DNA of 64,000 nucleotides from Paenibacillus sp. JZ16 (GCF_015326965.1 NZ_CP017659.1:7205001-7269000), one strand, 5' to 3'; counted from the first letter of the stretch, positions 1 through 8,926 are shown. Notes: generated from the sequence alone by a model not told the origin. Translations and numbers: made by a program.

Positions 1-735
1 ACGCCGGCTACCCGTGCAGCGACCATTGAACGCTTGAAGAAGGTCGGATACATTACGATGCAGGGCAAAAGAATCACGGTTACCCAAAAAGGGAGGACGG
101 CGGTGGAGCTGATCCGTCATGCAGGCGTAGAATTACTTGCTTCGCCTGAGATGACGGGCCAATGGGAACGGCGCCTTCACCAAATATCCAAGGGCGAGGC
201 TTCCGCCGACGTGTTCATGCAAAACGTGCAGAAGTTTACCATTTCGATCATCAATAAGGTATCCTCGCAGCGTCCCGCGCCTTCGTCGCTTTTCGGCGGA
301 GATGAGGACAAGTCCAAAGGAAGAGGGAAGCGAAGCACGGGAAAAGCTGCCGCAGCCCCACGCGACAAGGAAGAACGAGCGGCTAAGCGGATTCCGAAAT
401 CCAATGCCGCTGCTTCAAACGATACGTCGTCCGTACGTTCTTCATTAGGCCGATGCCCTAGACCCGGATGTGAAGGGCATATTATTGAAGGGCGCAAAGG
501 TTATGGTTGTGCCAATTTTAAAACCGGCTGCAGCTATGTCATCTGGAAGGAATTTGCCGGTAAACAGGTTTCGCATGCGATGCTGAAATCCTTGCTGCTG
601 CAAGGCAAGACTCAGGTATTATCCTTTAAAAACGAGGACGGCAGCACGTTTAAAGGCAGAATTGTCCTAGCTGCTGAAGGGAACGGAAAGCTTGCTGTTC
701 AGGCAGAGGACTCGAGTGAAGCCGTGAAATCGTGA
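1..735 (+). CDS. topB: DNA topoisomerase III, C-terminal part (left end cut)
   Basis: The frame is open from base 1, so the gene enters from the left. The first visible residues, TPATRAATIERLKKVGYI, match the end of the type IA topoisomerase core, where single-strand DNA is cut and passed. About 60 low-complexity Lys/Arg/Ala residues follow. Next comes a zinc-finger-like module with only two or three cysteines (LGRCPRPGC, GYGCANFKTGC) and a TopB-type tail (VIWKEFAGKQVS). The active-site tyrosine lies outside the window. It is convergent with the HAD gene across a shared hairpin. TopB is more likely than TopA because of the short tail after the core and the WKEFAGK segment. Confidence 0.85.
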   Translation, partial: TPATRAATIERLKKVGYITMQGKRITVTQKGRTAVELIRHAGVELLASPEMTGQWERRLHQISKGEASADVFMQNVQKFTISIINKVSSQRPAPSSLFGGDEDKSKGRGKRSTGKAAAAPRDKEERAAKRIPKSNAAASNDTSSVRSSLGRCPRPGCEGHIIEGRKGYGCANFKTGCSYVIWKEFAGKQVSHAMLKSLLLQGKTQVLSFKNEDGSTFKGRIVLAAEGNGKLAVQAEDSSEAVKS

Positions 736-751
736 AACGGCACAGTTAAAT

Positions 752-801
752 AAAAAACCGAGCCCATCAGGGATGCCATCCTTGATCGGTTCGGTTTATT
801 T
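752..801. terminator. bidirectional terminator
   Basis: A long hairpin pairs AAACCGA with TCGGTTT outside and an ATCAGGGATG/CATCCTTGAT stem inside. A-runs on the left and T-runs on the right let it serve both topB and the convergent HAD gene. Confidence 0.75.
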
Positions 802-804
802 TGA

Positions 805-1542
805 TTAATCTAAATGCTCTTCAATGACTTCGGGCACTTCGGTCAGCGCCGATACGGTATATAACACGTTATGAGGCTCCTGCTTCAGCTCGACCAGGTT
901 ATATTGCCATTCGCGCTGCTGTTTGATATAGATGCTGTTGATGCCGGCCGTCAGCGCCGGAACGACATCGGTGCGAAGTGAGTTGCCGATCATCCAGGTA
1001 TCGGAGCGGGAGAATGTCCCCATCGTGAGGATTTCTTCCAACGCCGCAATATTTTTATGCTGGCGAATGTAGATTCGGTCTTTGAAGTAATCGGCCAGCT
1101 TCATTTGTTCGATTTTCCGCTTCTGAATCCGGGTCTCGCCTCCTGTGTAGAGATGGAGACAATGGCCATCTTGCTGGAGCTTCTCGAGCGTCTCAACCAT
1201 GCCGGGGTAGGCTTCGATTTCCTGCTCATATACACTGAGTCCTAATTCGTAGAGAAGCTCTTCTTCCTTGGGCGAGCTTTCTCTTCCATGAATGCGGCCG
1301 AAATAATGATACGTATCGATAAGGGATTGCGGGAAGTTCGCACTTGCAAATCCCAGCTTATCTATGCCGGCTACGTCGACCTCCATCTGCTTGGCTCGGA
1401 CTTCTTCGGTAGTCAAGCCAACATGTTGAAACCATTCGGTCATCCACTCGAAGTAATCGCCAAGAATCAGATCGAAATATTTGTTGCAATGTATTAATGT
1501 GTCATCCATGTCGAAGATAATATGCTGCGATGTTTTACTCAT
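805..1542 (-). CDS. HAD-family hydrolase
   Basis: A 245-residue haloacid dehalogenase-superfamily hydrolase, probably a cytosolic phosphatase. Motif I is FDMDDT (residues 10-15), where the first Asp is the nucleophile. Motif II is the Thr of YTGGET near residue 132. A Lys follows in RIQKRKIEQMK, and motif IV-like Asp lies in IGNSLRTDV near residue 185. A helical cap falls between motifs I and II. The start has a good site (AAGGAGTGA). It follows the ArsR-type gene by 16 bases on the same strand, so the two are likely co-transcribed. The substrate cannot be read from the sequence. Confidence 0.85.
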   Translation of the reverse strand: MSKTSQHIIFDMDDTLIHCNKYFDLILGDYFEWMTEWFQHVGLTTEEVRAKQMEVDVAGIDKLGFASANFPQSLIDTYHYFGRIHGRESSPKEEELLYELGLSVYEQEIEAYPGMVETLEKLQQDGHCLHLYTGGETRIQKRKIEQMKLADYFKDRIYIRQHKNIAALEEILTMGTFSRSDTWMIGNSLRTDVVPALTAGINSIYIKQQREWQYNLVELKQEPHNVLYTVSALTEVPEVIEEHLD

Positions 1543-1558
1543 GGTTCACTCCTTCTTA

Positions 1559-2476
1559 CTATGAAAGTCGAATGTATGACTCCAGGAACATCTGAAGTTC
1601 GGCAGCCCCATCCGGTCGCAGGCTGAATCTTTCGTTATTCTCGGATTTCAGATGGGAGCGCAGCAAGCCGGCTGCCCTCAAAATCATCAGATGGTGCATC
1701 AATTCCTCATAAGGCTGACCCAACTCGGACGCCATTTCGGACACGGCCTTCGGTTCATCGGCAATATATCGCAGGAGACGCAGGCGTTCCGGGTCCGCAA
1801 GCGCCTCGGTCATGCGGAGGAGAACCACGGGCGGCTCATCTTCCTCTTCTTCCGGGACATCGATCGGATACTGCAGCAGGAGTACGTTCTCATAGAAGCA
1901 ATAGGTATTGATCGGCCGGAAATGCGTGCCCGGGAACAAGACTACGTTCTCCTGGGGCACGTCGTCGAGTATAACGCCGCTAGAAGCGTATTCGATTAAA
2001 TTTTCGTCGTCCATTTTCGGAAGGAGCATTCGCTTCTCTTCGGCATCTTCTTCCAGGAGCTGGTACAGTTCAGGCTCCACTTCCGAGAAGTAGTGCTCAT
2101 GCCACAACTTCATCAACGGTGTGTAGTTTTCTCGAATTCTAGATGTTTCATCCAGCGAGAGGGACGGCAAGTGCGGCAGCAGCAGGTCATGCAGCTCTTC
2201 CACGGCGGAAGATTCGACCCAATTCAGAAAATCCGGGATTTCAATGTGCTCTCCCCGAAGCATGATCAAGGCGTATAACACATCATAATCCGCGAGTGGC
2301 CATGAACGGGCTCGACTGAACTGGACACGAACAGGTTGAGGTAATCGCTCGTCCATCTCCGTTATCAGCTGTTTTCCGATATCCAGGTTATCGGTCCATT
2401 TCCTTGTTGCATATATCATGAAGCTGCCCAGCAGCTCGTAGACCATAGATACATCGATACTGACTTTATATTTCAT
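1559..2476 (-). CDS. ArsR-type winged-helix transcriptional regulator
   Basis: About 305 residues. The C-terminal third (around 225-290) holds an ArsR-like winged helix: ALADPERLRLLRYIADEP, then SEMASELGQPYEELMHHLMILRAAGLL. The long N-terminal part matches no domain I can name; it is acidic and rich in Leu, and may sense a ligand or dimerise. ATG at 2476 is chosen because GGGAGGG lies 9 bases upstream; the longer TTG reading would place that site inside the gene. It leads a two-gene unit with the HAD hydrolase and is divergent from the MFS exporter, which it may control. Confidence 0.75.
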   Translation of the reverse strand: MKYKVSIDVSMVYELLGSFMIYATRKWTDNLDIGKQLITEMDERLPQPVRVQFSRARSWPLADYDVLYALIMLRGEHIEIPDFLNWVESSAVEELHDLLLPHLPSLSLDETSRIRENYTPLMKLWHEHYFSEVEPELYQLLEEDAEEKRMLLPKMDDENLIEYASSGVILDDVPQENVVLFPGTHFRPINTYCFYENVLLLQYPIDVPEEEEDEPPVVLLRMTEALADPERLRLLRYIADEPKAVSEMASELGQPYEELMHHLMILRAAGLLRSHLKSENNERFSLRPDGAAELQMFLESYIRLS

Positions 2477-2519
2477 TAACGGATACCCTCCCAATTGATG
2501 GCATTGTTATTATTATGGC

Positions 2520-2548
2520 TTGTATGGATTGGGCTTGTCCACTATAAT
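2520..2548 (+). promoter_or_regulatory. sigma-A-type promoter of the MFS gene
   Basis: TTGTAT at 2520-2525, 17-base spacer, TATAAT at 2543-2548. It lies in the divergent region between the ArsR-type and MFS genes. Confidence 0.65.
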
Positions 2549-2605
2549 GTTCATCTGACTGTTTAAATTCATCGTTTTTTCACATTAGAGGAGGACTATA
2601 TTTCA

Positions 2606-3787
2606 GTGACAGAAGCTGTAACCCCCCGTCAGGGGAGAACTCATTATTTCATTTTAATTGCCGTCGTGGTTGCGGCTGGTTTAAGCCAGGGACTGTTATT
2701 GCCGGTGCTGGCTATTTTTTTGGAACGGATGGGCATTTCATCCTCCATGAACGGATTGAACGCGGCGGCCTTATATGTAGGCTCATTTGCGATGACGCTT
2801 GTTGCGGAAAGACTTCTCGGCTGGGTCGGTTTCAAAAAACTGATCATTTCGGGACTGGTCCTGGTGATGCTGTCACTGGTCGCCTTTCCGCTGATTCCGA
2901 GCGTGGCCGTCTGGTTTGTCCTGCGCGTGCTTGTGGGTATTGGGGACAGCGCACTTCATTATGCGGCACAGCTATGGGTGCTGATGATGTCAACGGCGAA
3001 GAACCGGGGGCGAAGCATATCCTTTTACGGCATGTCCTACGGTTTGGGATTCAGTATAGGACCGCTGGGCATTCCGCTGCTAAAGTATGGCGAAGCGGTA
3101 CCGTTTATAATTCTGGCGGTGCTGTTCTTGTTCATTCTGCTGGTCGTGCTCTTTAAACTTCCGAACCTGAAGCCGGAAAAAAGCGAGAATGGGGAGCAGC
3201 AGCCGGCTGGACGATATCTCAAAAGCTACCGCCTGGCCTGGTTTGCATTGATTCCCGCGTTTCTCTACGGCTATATGGAAGCAGGAATTAACAGCAACTT
3301 CCCGGTCTACGGTTTAAGAAGCGGATTTACATTGGGCGAAATATCAGCATTGCTTCCTTTTGTCGGCATCGGCGGTCTGGTGTTGCAGCTTCCGCTCGGC
3401 ATTTGGAGTGATAAATTCGGCCGCAAACGGGTGCTGGCGATTGCCGGTATTGTGGGCGGATGCTGTTTCTTGCTCATTCCCGTGGCGGGAACGAATTTCT
3501 GGGCAACCTTAATATTGCTAACGCTGGCCGGCGGACTGGTTGGTTCCTTCTTCTCGCTTGGTTTGGCTTATGCGGCGGATATCCTTCCCAGAGTGCTGCT
3601 GCCGGCTGCCAACGTCGTAGCTTCCTTCCATTTTAATGCGGGCAGCATAGCAGGTCCGAATGCCGGGGGCGCCATCATGGAAACAGGGTGGAACGGGGGG
3701 ATCTTCGTTCTGCTTGGAGGATTGTATATTCTGTTTGCGTGTACGGGATTATGGTTTAAAGTCAAAACTGCATCAACACAGGGATAG
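2606..3787 (+). CDS. MFS transporter
   Basis: A 393-residue major facilitator with about 12 hydrophobic segments, split after six by a polar loop near residue 190-205 (KPEKSENGEQQPAGR). The conserved loop between helices 8 and 9 reads GIWSDKFGRKR. Helix 5 has GLGFSIGPLGIP, which resembles the antiporter motif of drug exporters. GTG start, with GAGGAGG upstream. Substrate is unknown. Its position opposite an ArsR-type gene suggests inducible efflux. The ABC ATPase gene follows after 83 bases without a clear terminator. Confidence 0.85.
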   Translation: MTEAVTPRQGRTHYFILIAVVVAAGLSQGLLLPVLAIFLERMGISSSMNGLNAAALYVGSFAMTLVAERLLGWVGFKKLIISGLVLVMLSLVAFPLIPSVAVWFVLRVLVGIGDSALHYAAQLWVLMMSTAKNRGRSISFYGMSYGLGFSIGPLGIPLLKYGEAVPFIILAVLFLFILLVVLFKLPNLKPEKSENGEQQPAGRYLKSYRLAWFALIPAFLYGYMEAGINSNFPVYGLRSGFTLGEISALLPFVGIGGLVLQLPLGIWSDKFGRKRVLAIAGIVGGCCFLLIPVAGTNFWATLILLTLAGGLVGSFFSLGLAYAADILPRVLLPAANVVASFHFNAGSIAGPNAGGAIMETGWNGGIFVLLGGLYILFACTGLWFKVKTASTQG

Positions 3788-3870
3788 AACATCTGTTCTC
3801 ATGGCAATTGCTTTCGCTTTCTTCTAAACTAGAGAGTAGGAATATGCACTTGACGGGGAGAGACGATAAC

Positions 3871-4590
3871 ATGATTAAAGTGGATCGGCTGAAGAAAACG
3901 ATGGGTCCTGAACGCACACCGGTGTTAAAGGATATCACTTTTCAGATGGAGCACGGGGAAATGATCGGTCTGATCGGTGCTAGCGGAAGCGGGAAAAGCT
4001 TGTTAATGAGCTGTCTATCCATGCAGCAAAAATGGGACGGCGGCAAATTAACGATTGATGGCGAAGATATGATGAATCCTGCGGGAAAACGGAGAATTCG
4101 CCGGGAATGGGCTTATCTTGAGCAGAACCCGTCCTTGAATGTTAATCGAACGGCACTTAAGAATGTATTGATCGGACAATCCAGCCAGACACCGCTGTGG
4201 CGAATGGTAACCGGGATGGTCCGATCTGATGATTATATGGGAGCTATGGATACGATTGAGCACCTTGGGTTGTTGGACAAGGCCAAACGCAAGGCCGGTG
4301 AGTTAAGCGGCGGAGAGAAGCAGCGGATAGCTATTGCCCGCGCACTTGTGCATGGTGCCAAGGTGATTTTGGCGGACGAGCCGGTCACGGGACTTGATCC
4401 AGCTTCGGCCGAGCATGTATTGAAGACACTTAAAACCTTGTGCGAGGAAGAACGTTTAACCGTATTTACCGTGATACCCTTGGAGCTGGCCGAGAAGTAT
4501 TGCACCCGGATCATGGGTCTATCCGGCGGAGAGCTGGCCGTGGATGTGACCGGAAGACGTTTAACCCATGGCGAGAAGTCAAGACTGTAA
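3871..4590 (+). CDS. orphan ABC transporter ATP-binding protein, PhnC-like
   Basis: A 239-residue ABC ATPase. Walker A is GASGSGKS (36-43), the Q-loop is LEQNPSL, the signature is LSGGEKQR (about 145) and Walker B is VILADEPVTGLDP (about 163). Overall layout and the tail KYCTRIMGLSGGEL resemble PhnC of phosphonate transporters. Where PhnC has the switch histidine (LHQVDLA) this protein reads VIPLELA, so the histidine is replaced by Ile. No permease or binding protein of this type is nearby. ATG at 3871 has GGGGAG upstream; an earlier in-frame ATG at 3808 has no comparable site. It may be a degenerate or regulatory ATPase. Confidence 0.75.
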   Translation: MIKVDRLKKTMGPERTPVLKDITFQMEHGEMIGLIGASGSGKSLLMSCLSMQQKWDGGKLTIDGEDMMNPAGKRRIRREWAYLEQNPSLNVNRTALKNVLIGQSSQTPLWRMVTGMVRSDDYMGAMDTIEHLGLLDKAKRKAGELSGGEKQRIAIARALVHGAKVILADEPVTGLDPASAEHVLKTLKTLCEEERLTVFTVIPLELAEKYCTRIMGLSGGELAVDVTGRRLTHGEKSRL

Positions 4591-4642
4591 TTATCGATCA
4601 CCAAAAACGCCAGGTGAATGAATAGAAATGAGTTGATACTTA

Positions 4643-5977
4643 TTGAAATATAGAGTGATGCAAGCCCTTTTGGCAGGCTTGTTATTATTGATCATAAGCG
4701 GCTGTACGTTTATTCAGGAGGACCCGGTCTCCTTAATGAAGAAACCGGATTTGCCGACGGATAAAGCGACGTTGAATGGCGCCATCCAATCTGCGCTTCT
4801 GAAGAATAAGCTGGAAGGCTCCATTGTCCGGCCGCGAAGTGACGTGGATAGCAGTTCAATCCGTATTCATGACTTGGACAATGACGGAATTATGGAAGCT
4901 GTCGTCTTCTATCAGACGCCGGACGATGAAGTGAAAATCCATGGCATGATTATGCAGCAGCAAGGCGATACATGGGTGAAGAAGCTTGATTTCGACGGAG
5001 AAGGGACGGTATTGGAGTCTTTTGATTTCGTCGATTTTACGAATGACGGCAAGGTCGACATCGTAGCCGGCTTCTCCCGCGGAGACGAGAATCTTCAGAA
5101 CCTGCTGGCCGTGTATTCATTCTCAGGGGATTCACTCGAAAAAATACCGGCTTTGCCATATTCGAACTTTAATATCGGAGATATGAACGGTGATAAGATC
5201 AACGATATTACGGTTGTCTATCTTCAGCAGAAGGAGCTCTCATATATCAGCACCTATCAATACGACAAATTCGAAGATGCCTTTGTCGAGCTGAACAAGC
5301 TGGATCTGGGACCCAATATCGAAAGTTATTACAATGTTGTAGCAGGTAAAGTGGCCAAGGACAAAGAAGGTATCATCTTGGACGCTTCGGTTGTGTCTAA
5401 CTCTTCTTATTCCAAGCTCATCATTATGGAGGATAACCAGTTTATTGACGTCCTCCAGGATGAATTGCTTACCTATAAGGAACTGCCTGTTGAGAGCGAA
5501 GATGTGAATGATGACGGTATTCTAGAGTTTGGTGTTCTTACAAGACCAAGCGGCTGGGAAGATCGGCTTATCCTGGATGAGATCCCGTTCTTCACCACGT
5601 ACTTCCAGTGGGACGGAGAAGTACGGGAGAGCAATGAAAAAGAAGGGCTTCAATTCGTACTCCAGCGGTACTACGATATGAACAATCGCTTCTATCTGGA
5701 CTTTCCGCCCGACATGTACAATAAGATTACCATCACACCGGAATCCAATAAAAATGCTTATTTAAACTTTGTCATGACCGACACGGGAGAGTCCGTTGCA
5801 GAGATTAAATTCTTTTCAACGGCCCAGTGGGGGAAAGCTGAATCCGATTGGGATATTTTGGTGAAGGAGAAGAACCGCGTCATTGCTTATCGCAGTCATG
5901 GCGATCTGAAATTGAGTAAAAAAGATAAAAAGCCAAACAGCAATAATGTGGCTCCTATCGAAAGAAAGGGGAACTAG
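4643..5977 (+). CDS. lipoprotein with Asp-rich FG-GAP/VCBS-like repeats
   Basis: A 444-residue protein with a lipoprotein signal ending LIISGC (Cys21), so it should be anchored outside the membrane. At least four calcium-loop-like repeats occur: LDNDGIMEAV (about 78), TNDGKVDIV (about 133), NGDKINDITV (about 180) and NDDGILEFGV (about 290). These resemble beta-propeller FG-GAP/VCBS repeats. TTG start with weak site. It is followed 3 bases later by a response regulator and its kinase, which suggests it feeds an outside signal to that kinase. The family is not named further. Confidence 0.7.
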   Translation: MKYRVMQALLAGLLLLIISGCTFIQEDPVSLMKKPDLPTDKATLNGAIQSALLKNKLEGSIVRPRSDVDSSSIRIHDLDNDGIMEAVVFYQTPDDEVKIHGMIMQQQGDTWVKKLDFDGEGTVLESFDFVDFTNDGKVDIVAGFSRGDENLQNLLAVYSFSGDSLEKIPALPYSNFNIGDMNGDKINDITVVYLQQKELSYISTYQYDKFEDAFVELNKLDLGPNIESYYNVVAGKVAKDKEGIILDASVVSNSSYSKLIIMEDNQFIDVLQDELLTYKELPVESEDVNDDGILEFGVLTRPSGWEDRLILDEIPFFTTYFQWDGEVRESNEKEGLQFVLQRYYDMNNRFYLDFPPDMYNKITITPESNKNAYLNFVMTDTGESVAEIKFFSTAQWGKAESDWDILVKEKNRVIAYRSHGDLKLSKKDKKPNSNNVAPIERKGN

Positions 5978-5980
5978 ACC

Positions 5981-6679
5981 TTGAGTAAAGTGCTCATATT
6001 AGAAGATGAAGAATCTATCCGCAGTTTTATCGTAATTAATCTGAAACGAAACGGCTTTGACGTCCTGGAGACTGGGGATGGCAACGAAGCCCTTCGTTTG
6101 CTGCAAACGACGCCAGATATCGATATCGCCTTGCTTGATGTCATGGTACCAGGGATTGACGGATTTGAAGTTTGCCGCAGAATTCGGGAAACGAACGAGC
6201 GGATCGGTATTATTTTCCTGACGGCAAAAGTTCAGGAGCAGGATAAAGTGTATGCCCTCTCCGTCGGGGCCGATGACCACGTAAGCAAACCGTTCAGTCC
6301 GACGGAGTTAATCGCTAGACTGCAATCTCTACTGCGGAGGGTGAATGTCCAGCGTGCGGGAACCGCCAAGGTATCGTTTCAATCAGGTCCCTTTACGCTG
6401 GATCTGATCTCCAAGCAGTTTAAGAAGAACGGGCAGCCGGTGGAGCTGACGCCAACAGAATTTTCGCTGGTGCAGTTTTTCCTGGAGAAAGAAAACACGC
6501 CGCTTAGTCGTGATGTGCTGCTCGATCATGTATGGGGCAAAGAATATATGGGTGACCCCAAAATCGTGGACGTGAACATTCGGAGATTACGCCAAAAAAT
6601 CGAAGGCAATCCTTCCGAGCCGGAATACCTCCAGACGGTATGGGGACACGGCTATAAATGGAAGGGTCAGGGACAATGA
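5981..6679 (+). CDS. OmpR/PhoB-family response regulator
   Basis: A 232-residue two-component regulator. The receiver holds the acidic pair E8-D9, phospho-acceptor D53 (LLDVMVPGIDGF), a Thr in FLTAK and a Lys in VSKPFSPTEL. A winged helix of the OmpR type occupies about 135-230 (ELTPTEFSLVQFF, VDVNIRRLRQKI, WGHGYKW). TTG start with AAAGGGG upstream. It overlaps the kinase by four bases (ATGA), so the pair is translationally coupled. It may control the preceding lipoprotein gene and envelope genes; no binding site was identified. Confidence 0.92.
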   Translation: MSKVLILEDEESIRSFIVINLKRNGFDVLETGDGNEALRLLQTTPDIDIALLDVMVPGIDGFEVCRRIRETNERIGIIFLTAKVQEQDKVYALSVGADDHVSKPFSPTELIARLQSLLRRVNVQRAGTAKVSFQSGPFTLDLISKQFKKNGQPVELTPTEFSLVQFFLEKENTPLSRDVLLDHVWGKEYMGDPKIVDVNIRRLRQKIEGNPSEPEYLQTVWGHGYKWKGQGQ

Positions 6680-8130
6680 TCATCAAAAAAGGCATTCGGC
6701 GGCAAATCGTGCTGCACTACTTCCTGGTAGTGTTCATCGCCTTGCTGCTGATTGAGGTTATATTTCTAATCGCTTTACGATCGTATTATTACGATACGGT
6801 ATACAATCATATTGTGAATCATATAAATACCGCCAACGCTTTTTATCAGCCCTTCCGATTGACGTCAACGGACAACGTCAACCAGCTGAGTGAGATGATT
6901 CGTCATTTTGAATTGTATACAACGGAGCTTCAAATTTTGAATCCGGGTGGTCAAGTTCTCTCCACATCCACCGGTTTCGAAATCGAGCAGACCATCAAGA
7001 CCAGTGATGTCACCCAAGCGCTTGCAGGCAATACGGGCCATTGGATTGGTAAGCAGCAAGGTACGGGGCAGATCGTCATGGCTGTATCTCAATCCGTTTC
7101 GAACGGATTTGAGAAAACGTACATTCTTCGCTATGTGACTTCGCTTGAGTTCATTAACGACAAGCTAATGAAAATCACGCTGTTTGCCGTCAGCATCGGT
7201 GGGGCCGTGCTAGCGCTCGTGCTTGCCTTCAGCATCGGGCTGGCCAACTCCATCGTAAAGCCGCTCAACAACATTACCACGGTATCGGCGCAGATGGCCA
7301 AGGGCAGGTTTAACGTGAGAATCAAAGGCGATTATAAATACGAGCTTGGTGAGCTGTCGTCAACCCTGAACTACATGGCGCAGGAGATTGTACGAAGCAA
7401 TCAGGTAAAGGATGATTTTGTTTCATCCATTTCGCATGAGCTGCGGACTCCGCTCACAAGCATTAAGGGCTGGAGTGAAACGCTCGACTCCGGTGGCTAT
7501 GATCCGGAAGAAACGAAGATCGGGATGCAGATTATTTCTAAGGAAACCGATCGTTTGATCGGTCTTGTTGAAGAGTTGCTCGACTTCTCCAAGCTCCAGC
7601 AGAATGAGATGAAACTTGTGAAGGGTATCGTGAATTTACGGGAGCTTCTGCAAGAGATTATGCTCAATCTGTGGACAAAGGCCGAGAAGAGGGGCATCCA
7701 GATCAAACTGGAGTCCGACGAAAAACCGATTATCTATGGGGACGCCAACCGGTTGAAACAGGTGTTTCTGAACATTGTGGACAACGCGGTTAAATTCTCG
7801 CATGAGAACGGAGTGATCAACCTGTCCTTCGCTATGGAAGACAAGTTTGTTATCGTAACCGTGGAAGATCACGGTATTGGCATATCGGACGAACATCTCC
7901 GGCGGGTAAAGGACCGGTTCTTCCAGGTTAATCCGCTTAACGGGGGAACGGGACTGGGCCTTGCGATTACGCAGCAGCTCATTGAGCTCCATGGGGGCAC
8001 GATGGAGATGGAAAGCGAGCTCGGGCACGGAACGTCTGTTATTGTCAAGCTGCCGCTGCCTGAAGGGAAAATACCGATGGCCGGCGGATTAGAGAACGGT
8101 GAGGATGACGTAGCCGGACCGACCGTATAA
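6676..8130 (+). CDS. membrane sensor histidine kinase
   Basis: 484 residues from the ATG at 6676. TM1 lies at about 10-33, followed by an outside sensor domain of about 130 residues, TM2 (about 170-190), a HAMP linker, the HisKA box SSISHELRTPLTSIKG with His near 254, and an ATPase domain with NIVDNAVKFS (N box), DHGIGIS (G1) and GGTGLGLAIT (G2). It is the partner of the upstream regulator. The ATGA overlap argues for this start over the in-frame ATG at 6658. Resembles PhoR/ResE/YycG-class kinases; the signal is unknown. Confidence 0.92.
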   Translation: MIIKKGIRRQIVLHYFLVVFIALLLIEVIFLIALRSYYYDTVYNHIVNHINTANAFYQPFRLTSTDNVNQLSEMIRHFELYTTELQILNPGGQVLSTSTGFEIEQTIKTSDVTQALAGNTGHWIGKQQGTGQIVMAVSQSVSNGFEKTYILRYVTSLEFINDKLMKITLFAVSIGGAVLALVLAFSIGLANSIVKPLNNITTVSAQMAKGRFNVRIKGDYKYELGELSSTLNYMAQEIVRSNQVKDDFVSSISHELRTPLTSIKGWSETLDSGGYDPEETKIGMQIISKETDRLIGLVEELLDFSKLQQNEMKLVKGIVNLRELLQEIMLNLWTKAEKRGIQIKLESDEKPIIYGDANRLKQVFLNIVDNAVKFSHENGVINLSFAMEDKFVIVTVEDHGIGISDEHLRRVKDRFFQVNPLNGGTGLGLAITQQLIELHGGTMEMESELGHGTSVIVKLPLPEGKIPMAGGLENGEDDVAGPTV

Positions 8131-8163
8131 GCTTTGCCGGGTTACCGGCAAAGCTTTTTCTTA
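8129..8163 (+). terminator. rho-independent terminator
   Basis: A perfect 12-base stem (AAGCTTTGCCGG / CCGGCAAAGCTT), GTTA loop, then TTTTTC. It ends the lipoprotein-regulator-kinase operon. Confidence 0.85.
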
Positions 8164-8183
8164 AGATTAACTGTAAGCATAGG

Positions 8184-8274
8184 CTCCACTTTGTGGGGTA
8201 ATGTGTATTGTATTCGGGTCTCGCAAAGTATTTGGCACAAGTTTCGAAGCATAGATAGACTCCACTTTGTGGGG
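8184..8274. repeat. two copies of a palindromic 15-mer upstream of a GNAT gene
   Basis: CTCCACTTTGTGGGG occurs at 8184-8198 and again at 8260-8274, each preceded within 10 bases by AAGCATAG. Each copy folds on itself (CTCCAC pairs with GTGGGG around TTT). The second lies about 25 bases before the GNAT start. Function is unknown; it could be an operator pair, an RNA motif or a small extragenic repeat. Confidence 0.6.
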
Positions 8275-8298
8275 CTGTTTAAAAGGGAGAGTGCAGAA

Positions 8299-8826
8299 GT
8301 GGGATACACAGCAGCAACGTTTTCTACGGAGCAAGGTCTGTTTGAATTAAAGGCGGCTGAAGCAGAACAGGCAGGGGAAATGCTGTCGCTTCTCAAGGAA
8401 GCGGCGGAGGTAATGGAGCAGCAAGGGCGCAAGCAGTGGAGTCCATCGCTCTTTTCCTTGGACTTGATGGAGCAGTACCTGGCGGAGCGCGAAGTGTTCA
8501 TCCTATGGCATAGAGACATGGCCGTCGGCATGTTTACGTTACAGTATAGGGATCCAGCCTATTGGGGAAATCGGGACGATCCGGCCTATGGTTATTTGCA
8601 TCGGCTGACCGTACGCGCTTCCTATCGGGGACTGGAGCTGGGAACAAAGATGATTTCTTTTGCGGAATCGTATTTGTTATCCAAGGGTAAACAGGGTTTC
8701 AGACTGGATTGCGTATCCCATCTGCCAACGCTGAATCAATTTTATCAGCGCCAAGGATTTCTGTTCGTGGCTAAGCAGGATATGGGTGGTCGCTTCGTGA
8801 ATTTATATGAGAAGAGGTTTATGTAA
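8299..8826 (+). CDS. GNAT-family N-acetyltransferase
   Basis: About 175 residues. The acetyl-CoA core is visible: LHRLTVRASYRGLELGTKMISFAES (motif A, although the usual R/Q-x-x-G-x-G/A loop is changed to YRGLELG), then RLDCVSHLPTLNQFYQRQGFLFV (motif B). GTG at 8299 is chosen because GGGAGAG sits 8 bases upstream; the open frame extends further left only through the preceding terminator and repeat. It stands alone, with a terminator on each side. The substrate is not evident. Confidence 0.8.
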   Translation: MGYTAATFSTEQGLFELKAAEAEQAGEMLSLLKEAAEVMEQQGRKQWSPSLFSLDLMEQYLAEREVFILWHRDMAVGMFTLQYRDPAYWGNRDDPAYGYLHRLTVRASYRGLELGTKMISFAESYLLSKGKQGFRLDCVSHLPTLNQFYQRQGFLFVAKQDMGGRFVNLYEKRFM

Positions 8827-8895
8827 TAATTTTACCGTGTTACCAATCTATGTCGCATGCGCTTAAGACACAGTCAGCAGGGCACGATACATGAG

Positions 8896-8926
8896 AAAAA
8901 GCGATCCGTCACGGATCGCTTTTTTG
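8896..8926. terminator. bidirectional terminator
   Basis: AAAAAGCGATCCGT pairs with ACGGATCGCTTTTTT. It separates the GNAT gene from the convergent glgC gene. Confidence 0.85.

Noticed and set aside
8134..8298. Possible 55-residue N-terminal extension of the GNAT gene.
   Set aside because: It would cross the preceding terminator and both repeat copies; GTG at 8299 has a proper ribosome site.
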